Origin: Marinomonas sp. IMCC 4694
Lineage (GTDB): Bacteria; Pseudomonadota; Gammaproteobacteria; Pseudomonadales; Marinomonadaceae
Length of the DNA stretch: 64,000 nt
Reading direction: 5' to 3'
Assembly: GCF_008122525.1 (NCBI RefSeq)
Contig: NZ_VSRV01000001.1
Span: 1,178,001 to 1,242,000 of the forward strand
Shown here: piece by piece, positions 35,174 through 43,415 of the stretch
How the letters are laid out: each line of letters starts with the position of its first letter
Numbering within the stretch: the stretch's first letter is position 1
Program-made: the position numbers and the translations under genes
Notes under the pieces: generated by a model
Told to the model about the DNA's origin: nothing
What the model saw: the letters and a program-made list of their open reading frames with translations, nothing else
Databases searched by the model: none

Positions 35174-36882
35174 GTATGTTTCTCCAATGAAGCGTGTGCC
35201 GAAGGCAAGGCATTCGCCTGATCTCTGAGTAAAAACTTTTGTACTTTGCCGGTTGAGGTTTTAGGTAAGGGGCCAAAAACCACGTATCTTGGTGCTTTAA
35301 AATGCGCCATATGTTCACGGCAGAACTGAATAATGTCGTGTTCACTGACGGTGTTTGCGCTGTTCTTTAAGGTGCTGTCTTTTAAAGCTCTGTCTTTTAA
35401 AGTGATAAAAGCACAGGGTGTTTCGCCCCATTTTTCGTCTAACTTGGCGACAACGGCGGCTTCTTGCACCATAGGGTGACGATAAAGCGTGTCTTCTATT
35501 TCGATGCTGGAGATGTTTTCGCCCCCCGAGATAATGATGTCTTTCGAGCGGTCTTTGATTTCGATGTAGCCATCGCTGTGCCAAACGGCCAAATCCCCTG
35601 AATGAAACCAACCGCCCGCAAAGGCTTTGTCTGTAGTGGCTGGATTGTTTAAGTAGCCTTTCATGACTAAATTGCCGCGCATGAAAATTTCCCCCAAGGT
35701 TTTCCCATCTTGTGGGACCGGCTCTAAACTGTCTGGATCGGCCACCATTAGGCCTTCCAGCATGGGCGCTTTGATGCCTTGTCGAGCTTTTAAGCGGGCT
35801 TTTTCTTCGGCGCTATGATCGTCCCACTCGTCTTTCCAAGCACAATACACGCAAGGGCCATAGGTTTCGGTCAAACCGTACACATGAGTAATATTAAAGC
35901 CGATGGCCTCCATAGCCTGAATAACCGCCGCTGGTGGCGCTGCACCGGCGGTCATCACGTTCACAGAGTGTTCTATGCCAGATTTGACGCTGTCATCGGC
36001 GGCGTTGAGCATGTTGAGAATGATAGGGGCGGCACACAAATAGCCGACTTTTTCTTGTTTGATGATGTTGAACACGTCATCGGCTTTGGCGTGGCGTAAG
36101 CTGACACTCACGCCCGCCATGGCGGCAATCGCCCAAGGGAAACACCAGCCATTGCAGTGAAACATGGGCAATATCCACAAATACACTGGGTGCTGAGTCA
36201 TGCCCCACGACATGGCGTTGCTGATGGCGTTTAAATACGCGCCGCGGTGATGATACACCACGCCTTTTGGGTCCCCTGTGGTGCCCGATGTGTAATTCAG
36301 CGTAATAGAATCCCATTCGTCTTCAAGTGCTGGGCAATCAAAAAATTCGTCGCCTTGCGCAAGAAAAGCTTCGTAGTCTGTGGTGCCAATCAGCTCACCT
36401 CCTCGCCATTGGCTGTCATCAATATCGATGACTAAAGGTGGGTGGGACATGAGCGTTAAGGCGTCTTTTAATAGGGCGCCGAATTCACGATCCACAAAAA
36501 CGATTTTGCTGTTGGCGTGTTGCAAAATAAACGCAATGGTCGGGGCATCGAGACGAGTATTGATGGAATTTAAAATGGCGCCAGCCATGGGCACGCCAAA
36601 ATGTGTTTCAAAATGCTCTGAAATATTAGGCGCAATAACCGATACCGTGTCGCCCTTTTTAATGCCCTCGCGTTGTAATGCGCTAGCAAGCTGGCGGCAG
36701 CGTTGATAGGTTTCATGCCAGGTGCGCTTGATCGGGCCATTAATGGTGGCAATACGGTCAGGGTAAATACTGGCGGTGCGCTCTAAAAAAGAGATCGGTG
36801 TTAAGGCCGTGTAATTTGCGGTGTTTTTATCCAAATGACCATTTATGCTCAATTGGGTATCGAGGGCGGTATTATTATTCAT
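35170..36882 (-). CDS. AMP-dependent acyl-CoA synthetase (AlkK/DmdB-like)
   Basis: 570 aa adenylate-forming ligase that activates a carboxylic acid to its CoA thioester. Motifs: P-loop YTSGTTGDPKGVVYHHR, ILPMFHCNGW, VYGLTETYGP, WFHSGDLA, KDRSKDIIISGGENIS and the C-terminal lysine in PKTSTGKVQKFLLRD. The FHCNGWCFPW pattern belongs to the medium-chain/AlkK/DmdB group. A repeated LKD(R/S)xLK segment lies in the C-terminal domain (about residues 500-515) and comes from short tandem repeats at about 35365-35402. Couples to etfB by ATGA. Confidence 0.94.
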   Translation of the reverse strand: MNNNTALDTQLSINGHLDKNTANYTALTPISFLERTASIYPDRIATINGPIKRTWHETYQRCRQLASALQREGIKKGDTVSVIAPNISEHFETHFGVPMAGAILNSINTRLDAPTIAFILQHANSKIVFVDREFGALLKDALTLMSHPPLVIDIDDSQWRGGELIGTTDYEAFLAQGDEFFDCPALEDEWDSITLNYTSGTTGDPKGVVYHHRGAYLNAISNAMSWGMTQHPVYLWILPMFHCNGWCFPWAIAAMAGVSVSLRHAKADDVFNIIKQEKVGYLCAAPIILNMLNAADDSVKSGIEHSVNVMTAGAAPPAAVIQAMEAIGFNITHVYGLTETYGPCVYCAWKDEWDDHSAEEKARLKARQGIKAPMLEGLMVADPDSLEPVPQDGKTLGEIFMRGNLVMKGYLNNPATTDKAFAGGWFHSGDLAVWHSDGYIEIKDRSKDIIISGGENISSIEIEDTLYRHPMVQEAAVVAKLDEKWGETPCAFITLKDRALKDSTLKNSANTVSEHDIIQFCREHMAHFKAPRYVVFGPLPKTSTGKVQKFLLRDQANALPSAHASLEKHT

Positions 36883-36906
36883 ATTGTTGACCTCATAATA
36901 ATGTTG

Positions 36907-37710
36907 TTATAGATGTGAAAAACGAGCAGTACGACGTTCAATAAAAGCCGTCATTCCCTCGGTTTGATCTTGTGTGGTAAAGCAAAGCGCAAAGCGTTCG
37001 GTTTCAAGCTGGCAACCGTCTTGCAGTGACATGTTTACACCTTGATGGATCAGTTGCTTGGCAAAGCGCACAGCATGCGGCGCATTTTTGGCAATGTTTT
37101 CTGCTTGCGCTAGGCCGCCTTTCAACAGCTCAGCTGGGCTGAATACCTGACTGCAAACCGTCAGTTTGAGCGCCTCTTGAGCTGAAATGCGGTCGCCCGT
37201 AAGAATCCATTGCATGGCGTTCCCTTTGCCAATGCTTCGTGCCAAACGCTGTGTACCGCCAAACCCCGGTGTGATACCCAGAGACACTTCAGGTTGACCA
37301 AATACGGCGTTTTCACTGGCCAAAATATAATCGCAGCTCAGTGCTAATTCGCATCCGCCTCCCAGACAAAAACCATTCACCAAGGCAATCACTGGGGCAG
37401 CACAAGCCTCTATTTGGTGCATCAAAGCCATGCCCAAATGCGAAAATTCTCGCGCTTCTAGGGCCGTCATAGATTGCATTGCAGCGACATCGGCACCGGC
37501 TACAAAAGCTTTATCGCCGCTACCGGTGAGCAGGATGACTTTTGTGGTTGGCAACGAATCCAACCAGTAAAATGCTTGGCTCAAAGAGGCCAACAGTGCT
37601 TTGTTTAAGGCGTTTAAGGCGGTTGGGCGATCAATGGTAATCAGCCAAACGTCGTCTTGCGGTTGCGTTAGCAAAAGATGGTCAAAGGTCGGTGTCATGC
37701 TAGTGTCCAT
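36907..37710 (-). CDS. enoyl-CoA hydratase/isomerase (crotonase family)
   Basis: 267 aa. It hydrates the enoyl-CoA made by the dehydrogenase. Both catalytic glutamates of the hydratases are present: Glu121 in GGGCELAL and Glu141 in FGQPEVSLG. The oxyanion-hole segment AFVAGADVAAM and the GGTQRLAR motif are also intact. ATG 37710 overlaps the 3' end of the hydroxyacyl-CoA dehydrogenase by 11 bp. A longer frame to 37785 lies inside that gene and is not used. Confidence 0.93.
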   Translation of the reverse strand: MDTSMTPTFDHLLLTQPQDDVWLITIDRPTALNALNKALLASLSQAFYWLDSLPTTKVILLTGSGDKAFVAGADVAAMQSMTALEAREFSHLGMALMHQIEACAAPVIALVNGFCLGGGCELALSCDYILASENAVFGQPEVSLGITPGFGGTQRLARSIGKGNAMQWILTGDRISAQEALKLTVCSQVFSPAELLKGGLAQAENIAKNAPHAVRFAKQLIHQGVNMSLQDGCQLETERFALCFTTQDQTEGMTAFIERRTARFSHL

Positions 37711-38548
37711 AATGATAAAACCCTTGGCCGACTTTTTTACCCAATCGCCCAGCGTCCACCATTTGGCGCAATAAGGGCGCGGCACGGTATTTGCTATCGC
37801 CGAATTGGGTGTGCAAAACGTCCATGATACTTAGGCAGGTGTCCAAGCCGATTAGATCGGCAAGAGCTAATGGACCAATAGGGTGAGCCGCGCCCAGTAC
37901 CATAATCTGATCGATCTGTTCGGCTGTGGCACAGCCTTCTTCGAGTACAAATACCGCCTCATTAATCATGGGCAACAGAATGCGATTCAATACAAAACCA
38001 GCGCGATCCTTGACTGGAATCGCGATTTTGTCGGCTTTTTTTGCCACCTGCATGATCGCGTTGCGTGTCGATTCAGCGGTTTGCAGACCTTCAATCACTT
38101 CAACCAGTTGCATTAATGGCACGGGGTTCATAAAGTGCATGCCAATCATGCGTTCTGGGCTTGGTATGCTGGCAGCCAAGCGAGTAATCGATAACGACGA
38201 GGTGTTACTGGCGAACAGTGTGGTCGTTGGACAAATCGAGGCCAATTCTTGAAAAATGGCGATTTTCACCTTTTCTGATTCTGTCGCCGCTTCAATCACC
38301 AAATCTGCTTTGGCAAGTGATGTCAGCTCTGTTGAGCATTGAATCGCTTCAATATAGTCATTGCCTTCTTCGAGGACGCCTTTGCTGGTTAATTTATCCA
38401 TACTGTGACGGATGCGTATTACCGCGTTATCCAACGCGTTGGCAGAAGAATCGATCAACTGAACCTGATAACCGGCGCAGGCCATCACTTGCGCGATGCC
38501 TTGTCCCATTTGTCCGGCGCCAATCACGCCAATAATTTGAATGCTCAT
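37700..38548 (-). CDS. 3-hydroxyacyl-CoA dehydrogenase (3-hydroxybutyryl-CoA dehydrogenase type)
   Basis: 282 aa, the short monofunctional form. It has an N-terminal NAD Rossmann motif VIGAGQMGQGIAQV, catalytic His in GMHFMNPVPLMQLVEVIEG, and a C-terminal dimerisation domain with DRAGFVLNRILLPMINEAV and LGAAHPIGPLALADLIGLD. It oxidises the 3-hydroxyacyl-CoA produced by the adjacent hydratase. No thiolase is found in the cluster. Confidence 0.95.
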   Translation of the reverse strand: MSIQIIGVIGAGQMGQGIAQVMACAGYQVQLIDSSANALDNAVIRIRHSMDKLTSKGVLEEGNDYIEAIQCSTELTSLAKADLVIEAATESEKVKIAIFQELASICPTTTLFASNTSSLSITRLAASIPSPERMIGMHFMNPVPLMQLVEVIEGLQTAESTRNAIMQVAKKADKIAIPVKDRAGFVLNRILLPMINEAVFVLEEGCATAEQIDQIMVLGAAHPIGPLALADLIGLDTCLSIMDVLHTQFGDSKYRAAPLLRQMVDAGRLGKKVGQGFYHYGH

Positions 38549-38571
38549 GGAGTGTAGTCCTTAGCCAAAGC

Positions 38572-39495
38572 TTAAAAGTTGTTACGACGAAATTTATTAA
38601 ATTGACCGACAATGCCGCTGCGAAAACTCAATACACAGATGACAAATACCGCGCCCATAATGATGTGCAAGTAGTTGCCGAGCTCGCCGCCACTTAAGTA
38701 ATTTTGCATACTCACCACAACCCCTGCGCCGATCAATGGCCCTACGATGGTGCCAACGCCGCCAACCAGCGTCATCAAAATCACTTCCCCTGACATGTGC
38801 CAATGCACATCGGTCAAAGACGCCAACTCGAAGACGAGAGTTTTGGTGGAACCCGCTAACGCCGACAGTGCCGCAGAGATAATAAACGCAATCCATTTGT
38901 ACTGATTCACGTCGTAACCGAGTGACGTAGCACGACTTTCGTTTTCGCGGATGGCTTTCATAATTTGCCCAAAAGGCGAGTGCACCGTGCGGTGAATCAA
39001 CCAGAAACCGGCTAAGAAAATAGCTAATACAAAGTAGTACATGGTTTGATTATCGGCTAAATCAATGAGGCCAAACACTTTGCCGCGCGGCACCCCTTGT
39101 AAGCCGTCTTCACCCCCTGTAAAGGGCGCTTGTAGGTATAAGAAGAAGACTAATTGCGCCAAGGCTAAGGTCACCATGGCAAAATAAATGCCTTCACGTT
39201 TTACCGCCAATTTACCAAAAATCGCCCCCAGCAAGCCGCCAGCGATTGTGCCCGCGATGATGGCAATTTCTGGTGTTAAACCGCTGTTGATCATTAACCA
39301 ACCAGTGACGTAACCGCCCGTACCAAGAAAAACCGCGTGCCCAAAAGACAGCAAACCGGCAAACCCCAATAGCAAGTTAAACGCACAGGCAAAAAGGGCA
39401 AAACATAATACTTTGGCCAGAAAAACCGGATAAATGACCAGAGGTGCGGCAAGAGCCAAGCCCAACAAAACTAAAATAGCCAAACGAGATCGCAT
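38572..39495 (-). CDS. livM: branched-chain amino acid-type ABC transporter permease LivM
   Basis: 307 aa inner-membrane permease with eight or nine hydrophobic helices and the family signature GLLSFGHAVFLGTGGYVTGWL, followed by FGQIMKAIRENESRATSLGYDV (EAA-like coupling loop) and GGVGTIVGPLIGAGVV. Partner of LivH in the hydrophobic amino acid uptake (HAAT) family. Starts 11 bp after livH. Confidence 0.95.
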   Translation of the reverse strand: MRSRLAILVLLGLALAAPLVIYPVFLAKVLCFALFACAFNLLLGFAGLLSFGHAVFLGTGGYVTGWLMINSGLTPEIAIIAGTIAGGLLGAIFGKLAVKREGIYFAMVTLALAQLVFFLYLQAPFTGGEDGLQGVPRGKVFGLIDLADNQTMYYFVLAIFLAGFWLIHRTVHSPFGQIMKAIRENESRATSLGYDVNQYKWIAFIISAALSALAGSTKTLVFELASLTDVHWHMSGEVILMTLVGGVGTIVGPLIGAGVVVSMQNYLSGGELGNYLHIIMGAVFVICVLSFRSGIVGQFNKFRRNNF

Positions 39496-39506
39496 AAACA
39501 GTGCTC

Positions 39507-40394
39507 CTAAGCGTTTTTACCAAATAGACCAGAGGGTTTGATCATCAGTACAATCACCATGACGAGAAAAATCACCGTCGCCGACGCTTCTGGGTAAAAG
39601 TACTTGGTTAAGCCTTCTACCACGCCCATTCCCAGCCCAGTTAAAATGGCGCCGCCCATCGACCCCATTCCACCAATCACCACAATGGCAAACACGATAA
39701 TTAAAATATTTGAGCCCATATCGGGAGAAACGGAATACACCGGGGCCGCCATAACGCCTGCGAAACCCGCTAAACCCACACCAAAGCCAAAGGTGAGCGT
39801 GACGATCAGTGGCACGTTAATACCAAAGGCCTGAAGTAATTGAGGGTTTTCCGTGCCAGCACGTAAGTACACTCCGAGCTTGGTTTTTTCGATCATCCAC
39901 CAAGTGGAAAAACACACCAAAACGGAGACCACAATGATCCAAGCGCGATAATTAGGCAGATACATAAACGGTAAACGCATCCCGCCTTTTAATGCCTCGG
40001 GCACTGGATAAGACTGACCCGAAGAACCAAACCAGTGGGTGAACAAGCCCTGTATCATTAATGCCAAACCAAAGGTCAGCAGTAAGCTGTATAAATGGTC
40101 TTCATTGGCAATAGGGCGAATTAAAAAACGTTGGATTAAAATCCCCATTAGGCCGACAACAAGGGGCACTACTAAAAGTGCGACCCAGTAGTTCATTCCC
40201 ATGTACTTAAAGCCCAACAAGGCGACAAAAGCCCCTAGCATGTACATGGCGCCTTGGGCGAAGTTGATGATGCGTAACAGGCCAAAAATAATGGCTAAGC
40301 CGAGGCTGAGCAGAGCGTAAAAAGAGCCGTTGATCAGTCCGATTAATAACTGACCAAACAATGCAAAAAAATTGATTCCGAGAAAGGTTGCCAT
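39507..40394 (-). CDS. livH: branched-chain amino acid-type ABC transporter permease LivH
   Basis: 295 aa permease. The N-terminal helices (GLINGSFYALLSLGLAIIFGLLRIINFAQGAMYMLGA) are diagnostic for LivH, and the coupling loop contains KLGVYLRAGTENPQLLQAFGINV, then GGMGSMGGAILTGLGMGVVEG. Separated from the binding-protein gene by 81 bp that hold a hairpin. Confidence 0.95.
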   Translation of the reverse strand: MATFLGINFFALFGQLLIGLINGSFYALLSLGLAIIFGLLRIINFAQGAMYMLGAFVALLGFKYMGMNYWVALLVVPLVVGLMGILIQRFLIRPIANEDHLYSLLLTFGLALMIQGLFTHWFGSSGQSYPVPEALKGGMRLPFMYLPNYRAWIIVVSVLVCFSTWWMIEKTKLGVYLRAGTENPQLLQAFGINVPLIVTLTFGFGVGLAGFAGVMAAPVYSVSPDMGSNILIIVFAIVVIGGMGSMGGAILTGLGMGVVEGLTKYFYPEASATVIFLVMVIVLMIKPSGLFGKNA

Positions 40395-40438
40395 AAGGTG
40401 TCAACTGCCTTGAATGTGAACATAGTGTTTAAACATTA

Positions 40439-40460
40439 GGAAAGCCGAAACCGGCTTTCC
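40439..40460 (-). terminator. hairpin between the binding-protein gene and livH
   Basis: Nine-base-pair stem GGAAAGCCG (40439-40447) with CGGCTTTCC (40452-40460) and a 4-base loop. There is no long T run after it on the minus strand. It is more likely an mRNA-stabilising or partial attenuation element that lets the binding protein be made in excess over the permeases than a full terminator. Confidence 0.55.
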
Positions 40461-40475
40461 TCACTACTGCCAAGA

Positions 40476-41690
40476 TCAGAACGCGCAACTTGGCAACATC
40501 GGGTTGTAGGCTTTGTTGCCCGGAATCACCTCAACAATGTTGTAGATGTCGTTTTTACTTTTGCGATCGGCGGCTTTCTTGATTTCGACCAATAACATGT
40601 CGTGCTCCATACGACCGTCGGCACGTAAGGTTGCATTTCGTGCGAAGAAGTCATCTGGTTTGGTGAGTTTCATTTGCTTCATGACGGCATCAGAATCATC
40701 CGATCCCACGGCGGCAACCGCTTTAAGGTAATGCATGGTGGCTGAATAGGCGCCTGCGTGCGCCATGGAAGGAATCGCCCCGTGTAACGCTTCAAAGCGT
40801 TTGCTCCAAGCGCGTGTTTGATCATCCATATCCCAGTAGAACCCAGTCGTTAAGCGCATGCCTTTTGCTGTATCTGGGTCCATGGCTTGCGCATTGGGTG
40901 TGAACACCAATAAGCCGGCAATGTCCATGTAATCTGTCAGGCCAAATTCTGCTGCCGCGTTTAATGCGTTCACGGTATCGTTACCAGCATTGGCTAAGGC
41001 TACGACGTCCGCGCCAGACGCTTGGGCCTGCAGTACGTAAGAAGAAAAGTCTGTCGTGCCTAATGGCGCTCTCACTGTCCCCAAGGTTTCACCGCCATTT
41101 TCCTCAATGACTTTCATAGAAACGCCTTCCAGTGCGTGGCCAAAGGCGTAATCCGCGGTAATAAAGAACCATTTCTTTTTGCCTGCATTCACCATTTGTT
41201 TCACTGTGCCGTTGGCTAAGGCCACGACGTTGTAGGTCCAGTGAGCGATGTAAGGTGAGCAGGCGCTGGTAGTAAAGGCGTTGGACGCTGAACCAGTAAT
41301 CAAGGTGATGTTTTTACTGCTGTTGGTGACCTGAGTTACTGCGCCTGTCACAGCGGATGACACGAGTCCACCAATTACATCAACGCCTTCATTTTCGACC
41401 CATTTACGTGCTACGGAAGACGCAATGTCGGGTTTAAGTTGCGAATCAGCCGAGACTAATTCGATATCGTGCCCAAGCACCTTACCGCCGAAATCGTCAA
41501 TTGCCATGCGTGTTGCGGTAACGCAGCCTGGACCGCATAAGTCGGCGTAGGTCCCACCCATATCCGCTAATACGCCGATTTTTACTTTGCCGTCAGTGGT
41601 GGCTGAGGCCGTACTGGCGATGGTGGCTGCAACCGTTGCAACGACGATGCTGGTGATAAGAGCAGATAGGTTTTTCTTTTTAAATATCAT
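40476..41690 (-). CDS. ABC transporter substrate-binding protein (type I periplasmic fold, LivK-like)
   Basis: 404 aa. A signal peptide (MIFKKKNLSALITSIVVA..., cleavage near ASTASA) is followed by a Peripla_BP_6 fold: KIGVLADMGGTYADLCGPGCVTATRMAIDDFGG, then VSADSQLKPD and WFFITADYAFGHALE. It resembles binding proteins of HAAT systems used for organic acids as well as amino acids. A GGAG precedes the ATG. The ligand is probably the substrate of the downstream acyl-CoA genes, but it is not readable from sequence. Confidence 0.92.
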   Translation of the reverse strand: MIFKKKNLSALITSIVVATVAATIASTASATTDGKVKIGVLADMGGTYADLCGPGCVTATRMAIDDFGGKVLGHDIELVSADSQLKPDIASSVARKWVENEGVDVIGGLVSSAVTGAVTQVTNSSKNITLITGSASNAFTTSACSPYIAHWTYNVVALANGTVKQMVNAGKKKWFFITADYAFGHALEGVSMKVIEENGGETLGTVRAPLGTTDFSSYVLQAQASGADVVALANAGNDTVNALNAAAEFGLTDYMDIAGLLVFTPNAQAMDPDTAKGMRLTTGFYWDMDDQTRAWSKRFEALHGAIPSMAHAGAYSATMHYLKAVAAVGSDDSDAVMKQMKLTKPDDFFARNATLRADGRMEHDMLLVEIKKAADRKSKNDIYNIVEVIPGNKAYNPMLPSCAF

Positions 41691-41743
41691 GTTGTGACTC
41701 CAAGCTGTGGTTATTTTTATTGTGCTTCTGGTGTTATCTGGGA

Positions 41744-42457
41744 TTACACCCCGAGATAGGTATTAAGTAGATCGCTTTTTGTGCTCAGTTCGCTGGCCAA
41801 AATCTCTTCCACAATGTGGCCGTGTTCCATGATGTAATGACGATCAGCAATGGGGGCAGCAAAGCGGAAGTTTTGCTCGACCAACAAAATGGTCAGTCCG
41901 CGATTTTTGAGGAGCATGAGGACTTCAGCGAGTTTTTGTACAATGACCGGTGCTAAGCCTTCGGTGATTTCATCTAATAAAAGAATGTTTGCACCGCTGC
42001 GTAAAATGCGAGCGAGAGCAAGCATTTGTTGTTCACCACCCGAGAGGCGGGTGCCTTGGCTGGTGCGGCGCTCATAAAGGTTAGGGAAAAGCTCGTATAT
42101 CTCCTCTAGGCTCATGGCATCGGAGCGAACTTGTGGTGGCAGTAAGAGATTTTCTTCAACACTTAAACTGGCAAAAATACCGCGCTCTTCAGGACAAAAT
42201 CCTAGCCCAAGATGCGCAATTTTATGAGCCGGCATGGTCATGGTGTTTTCGCCGTTGACGACAATTTCACCACTGCGTTTGCCCACCATATTCATGATGG
42301 CTTTTAGAGTAGTGGATCGGCCAGAGCCATTACGACCCAGTAAAGTCACAAGCTCACCTTGCATCACAGAAATATCGATGCCATGCAGAATGTGCGACTC
42401 GTCGTAAAAAGCATGCAAATTAGTAATACGCAGTTTTTCACGTGAATTGTGGCTCAT
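41744..42457 (-). CDS. livF: branched-chain amino acid-type ABC transporter ATPase LivF
   Basis: 237 aa. Walker A is LLGRNGSGRSTT, with Arg where the family usually has Lys. The signature TRLSGGEQQMLALAR, Walker B ILLLDEITEGLAP and the switch His replaced by Gln in LVEQNFRFA (normal for LivF) are also visible. ATG 42457 overlaps the livG stop. Energises the permease pair together with LivG. Confidence 0.94.
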   Translation of the reverse strand: MSHNSREKLRITNLHAFYDESHILHGIDISVMQGELVTLLGRNGSGRSTTLKAIMNMVGKRSGEIVVNGENTMTMPAHKIAHLGLGFCPEERGIFASLSVEENLLLPPQVRSDAMSLEEIYELFPNLYERRTSQGTRLSGGEQQMLALARILRSGANILLLDEITEGLAPVIVQKLAEVLMLLKNRGLTILLVEQNFRFAAPIADRHYIMEHGHIVEEILASELSTKSDLLNTYLGV

Positions 42458-43236
42458 GCGGACACCTCCTGATCGACGGTCTCGGTGCCCATGTAAGCCT
42501 CTCGAACTTGGGGATTGGCGGACACAGTGGCATAGTCACCTTCGGTTAAAATCGCTCCGCGCTGCAACACAGTAATTTTGTCGGCTAATTTGGATACCAC
42601 GTGTAAATTGTGCTCCACCATTAAGATAGTGCGGTTTTTAGAGACCTTTTTGATCAAGTCAGCGACCAGGTCAATGTCTTCATGCCCCATGCCTTGAGTG
42701 GGTTCATCGAGCAGCATGAGCTCTGGCTCAAGGGCCAATGTGGTTGCTATTTCCAGTGCGCGCTTGCGGCCATACGATAAATCCGTGGTTTTGCTGTAGG
42801 CAAAGCTTTCTAGGCCAACCGAAGCGAGCAGCTCAATCGCTTTGACATTTAGCTTGTTGAGCACTTTTTCAGAGGTCCAAAAATGTAGGCTGTTTTTTTC
42901 TTTGCGCTGCAGGGCAATACGTACATTTTCCAGTACAGACAAATTAGGGAAAACCGCGGAAATTTGAAAAGAACGAATCACGCCCAAGCGCGCAATAGCG
43001 GCAGGATCGAGTGCCGTGATGTCTTGATTATTAAACAGAATCTTTCCTGATGAAGGCGGAAGAAACTTTGTAAGTAGGTTGAATACCGTGGTTTTGCCTG
43101 CGCCGTTTGGCCCGATTAAGGCGTGAATATCACCACGAGTAATATTGAGATTCACATCATCGACCGCCGTGAAGCCTTTGAAGCCTTTGCTCAGATGGTG
43201 TGTCGATAGGATAAAATCCGCTTCTGTTTTAGACAT
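42454..43236 (-). CDS. livG: branched-chain amino acid-type ABC transporter ATPase LivG
   Basis: 260 aa. Walker A GPNGAGKTTVFNLL, signature DLSYGRKRALEIA, Walker B LMLLDEPTQGMGHED, H-loop MVEHNLHVV. ATG 43236 (MSKTEADF) is preferred to the ATG at 43254. First gene of the uptake and acyl-CoA unit; its promoter must lie in the 180 bp shared with the divergent hybrid kinase gene. Confidence 0.94.
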   Translation of the reverse strand: MSKTEADFILSTHHLSKGFKGFTAVDDVNLNITRGDIHALIGPNGAGKTTVFNLLTKFLPPSSGKILFNNQDITALDPAAIARLGVIRSFQISAVFPNLSVLENVRIALQRKEKNSLHFWTSEKVLNKLNVKAIELLASVGLESFAYSKTTDLSYGRKRALEIATTLALEPELMLLDEPTQGMGHEDIDLVADLIKKVSKNRTILMVEHNLHVVSKLADKITVLQRGAILTEGDYATVSANPQVREAYMGTETVDQEVSA

Positions 43237-43415
43237 CGTATTTACTCTATGCAAATAAGCAGACAGGTCTGCTTGTGTTGTTATTTTTATATTTGCATTG
43301 ATACTAGATGAGAAACATTGCCAAACTATTTTCCAATTCTAACCAAATGTAACAAGCCGGTGGTGCTGAGTAAGTTTGTGTTAGGATTGAATTCTAATAA
43401 AAAAAGAAGAAAACC

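Noticed and set aside
36907..37785. Longer 292-residue reading of the enoyl-CoA hydratase
   Set aside because: The extra N-terminus overlaps the hydroxyacyl-CoA dehydrogenase coding end and has no homology; ATG 37710 gives the usual crotonase length.
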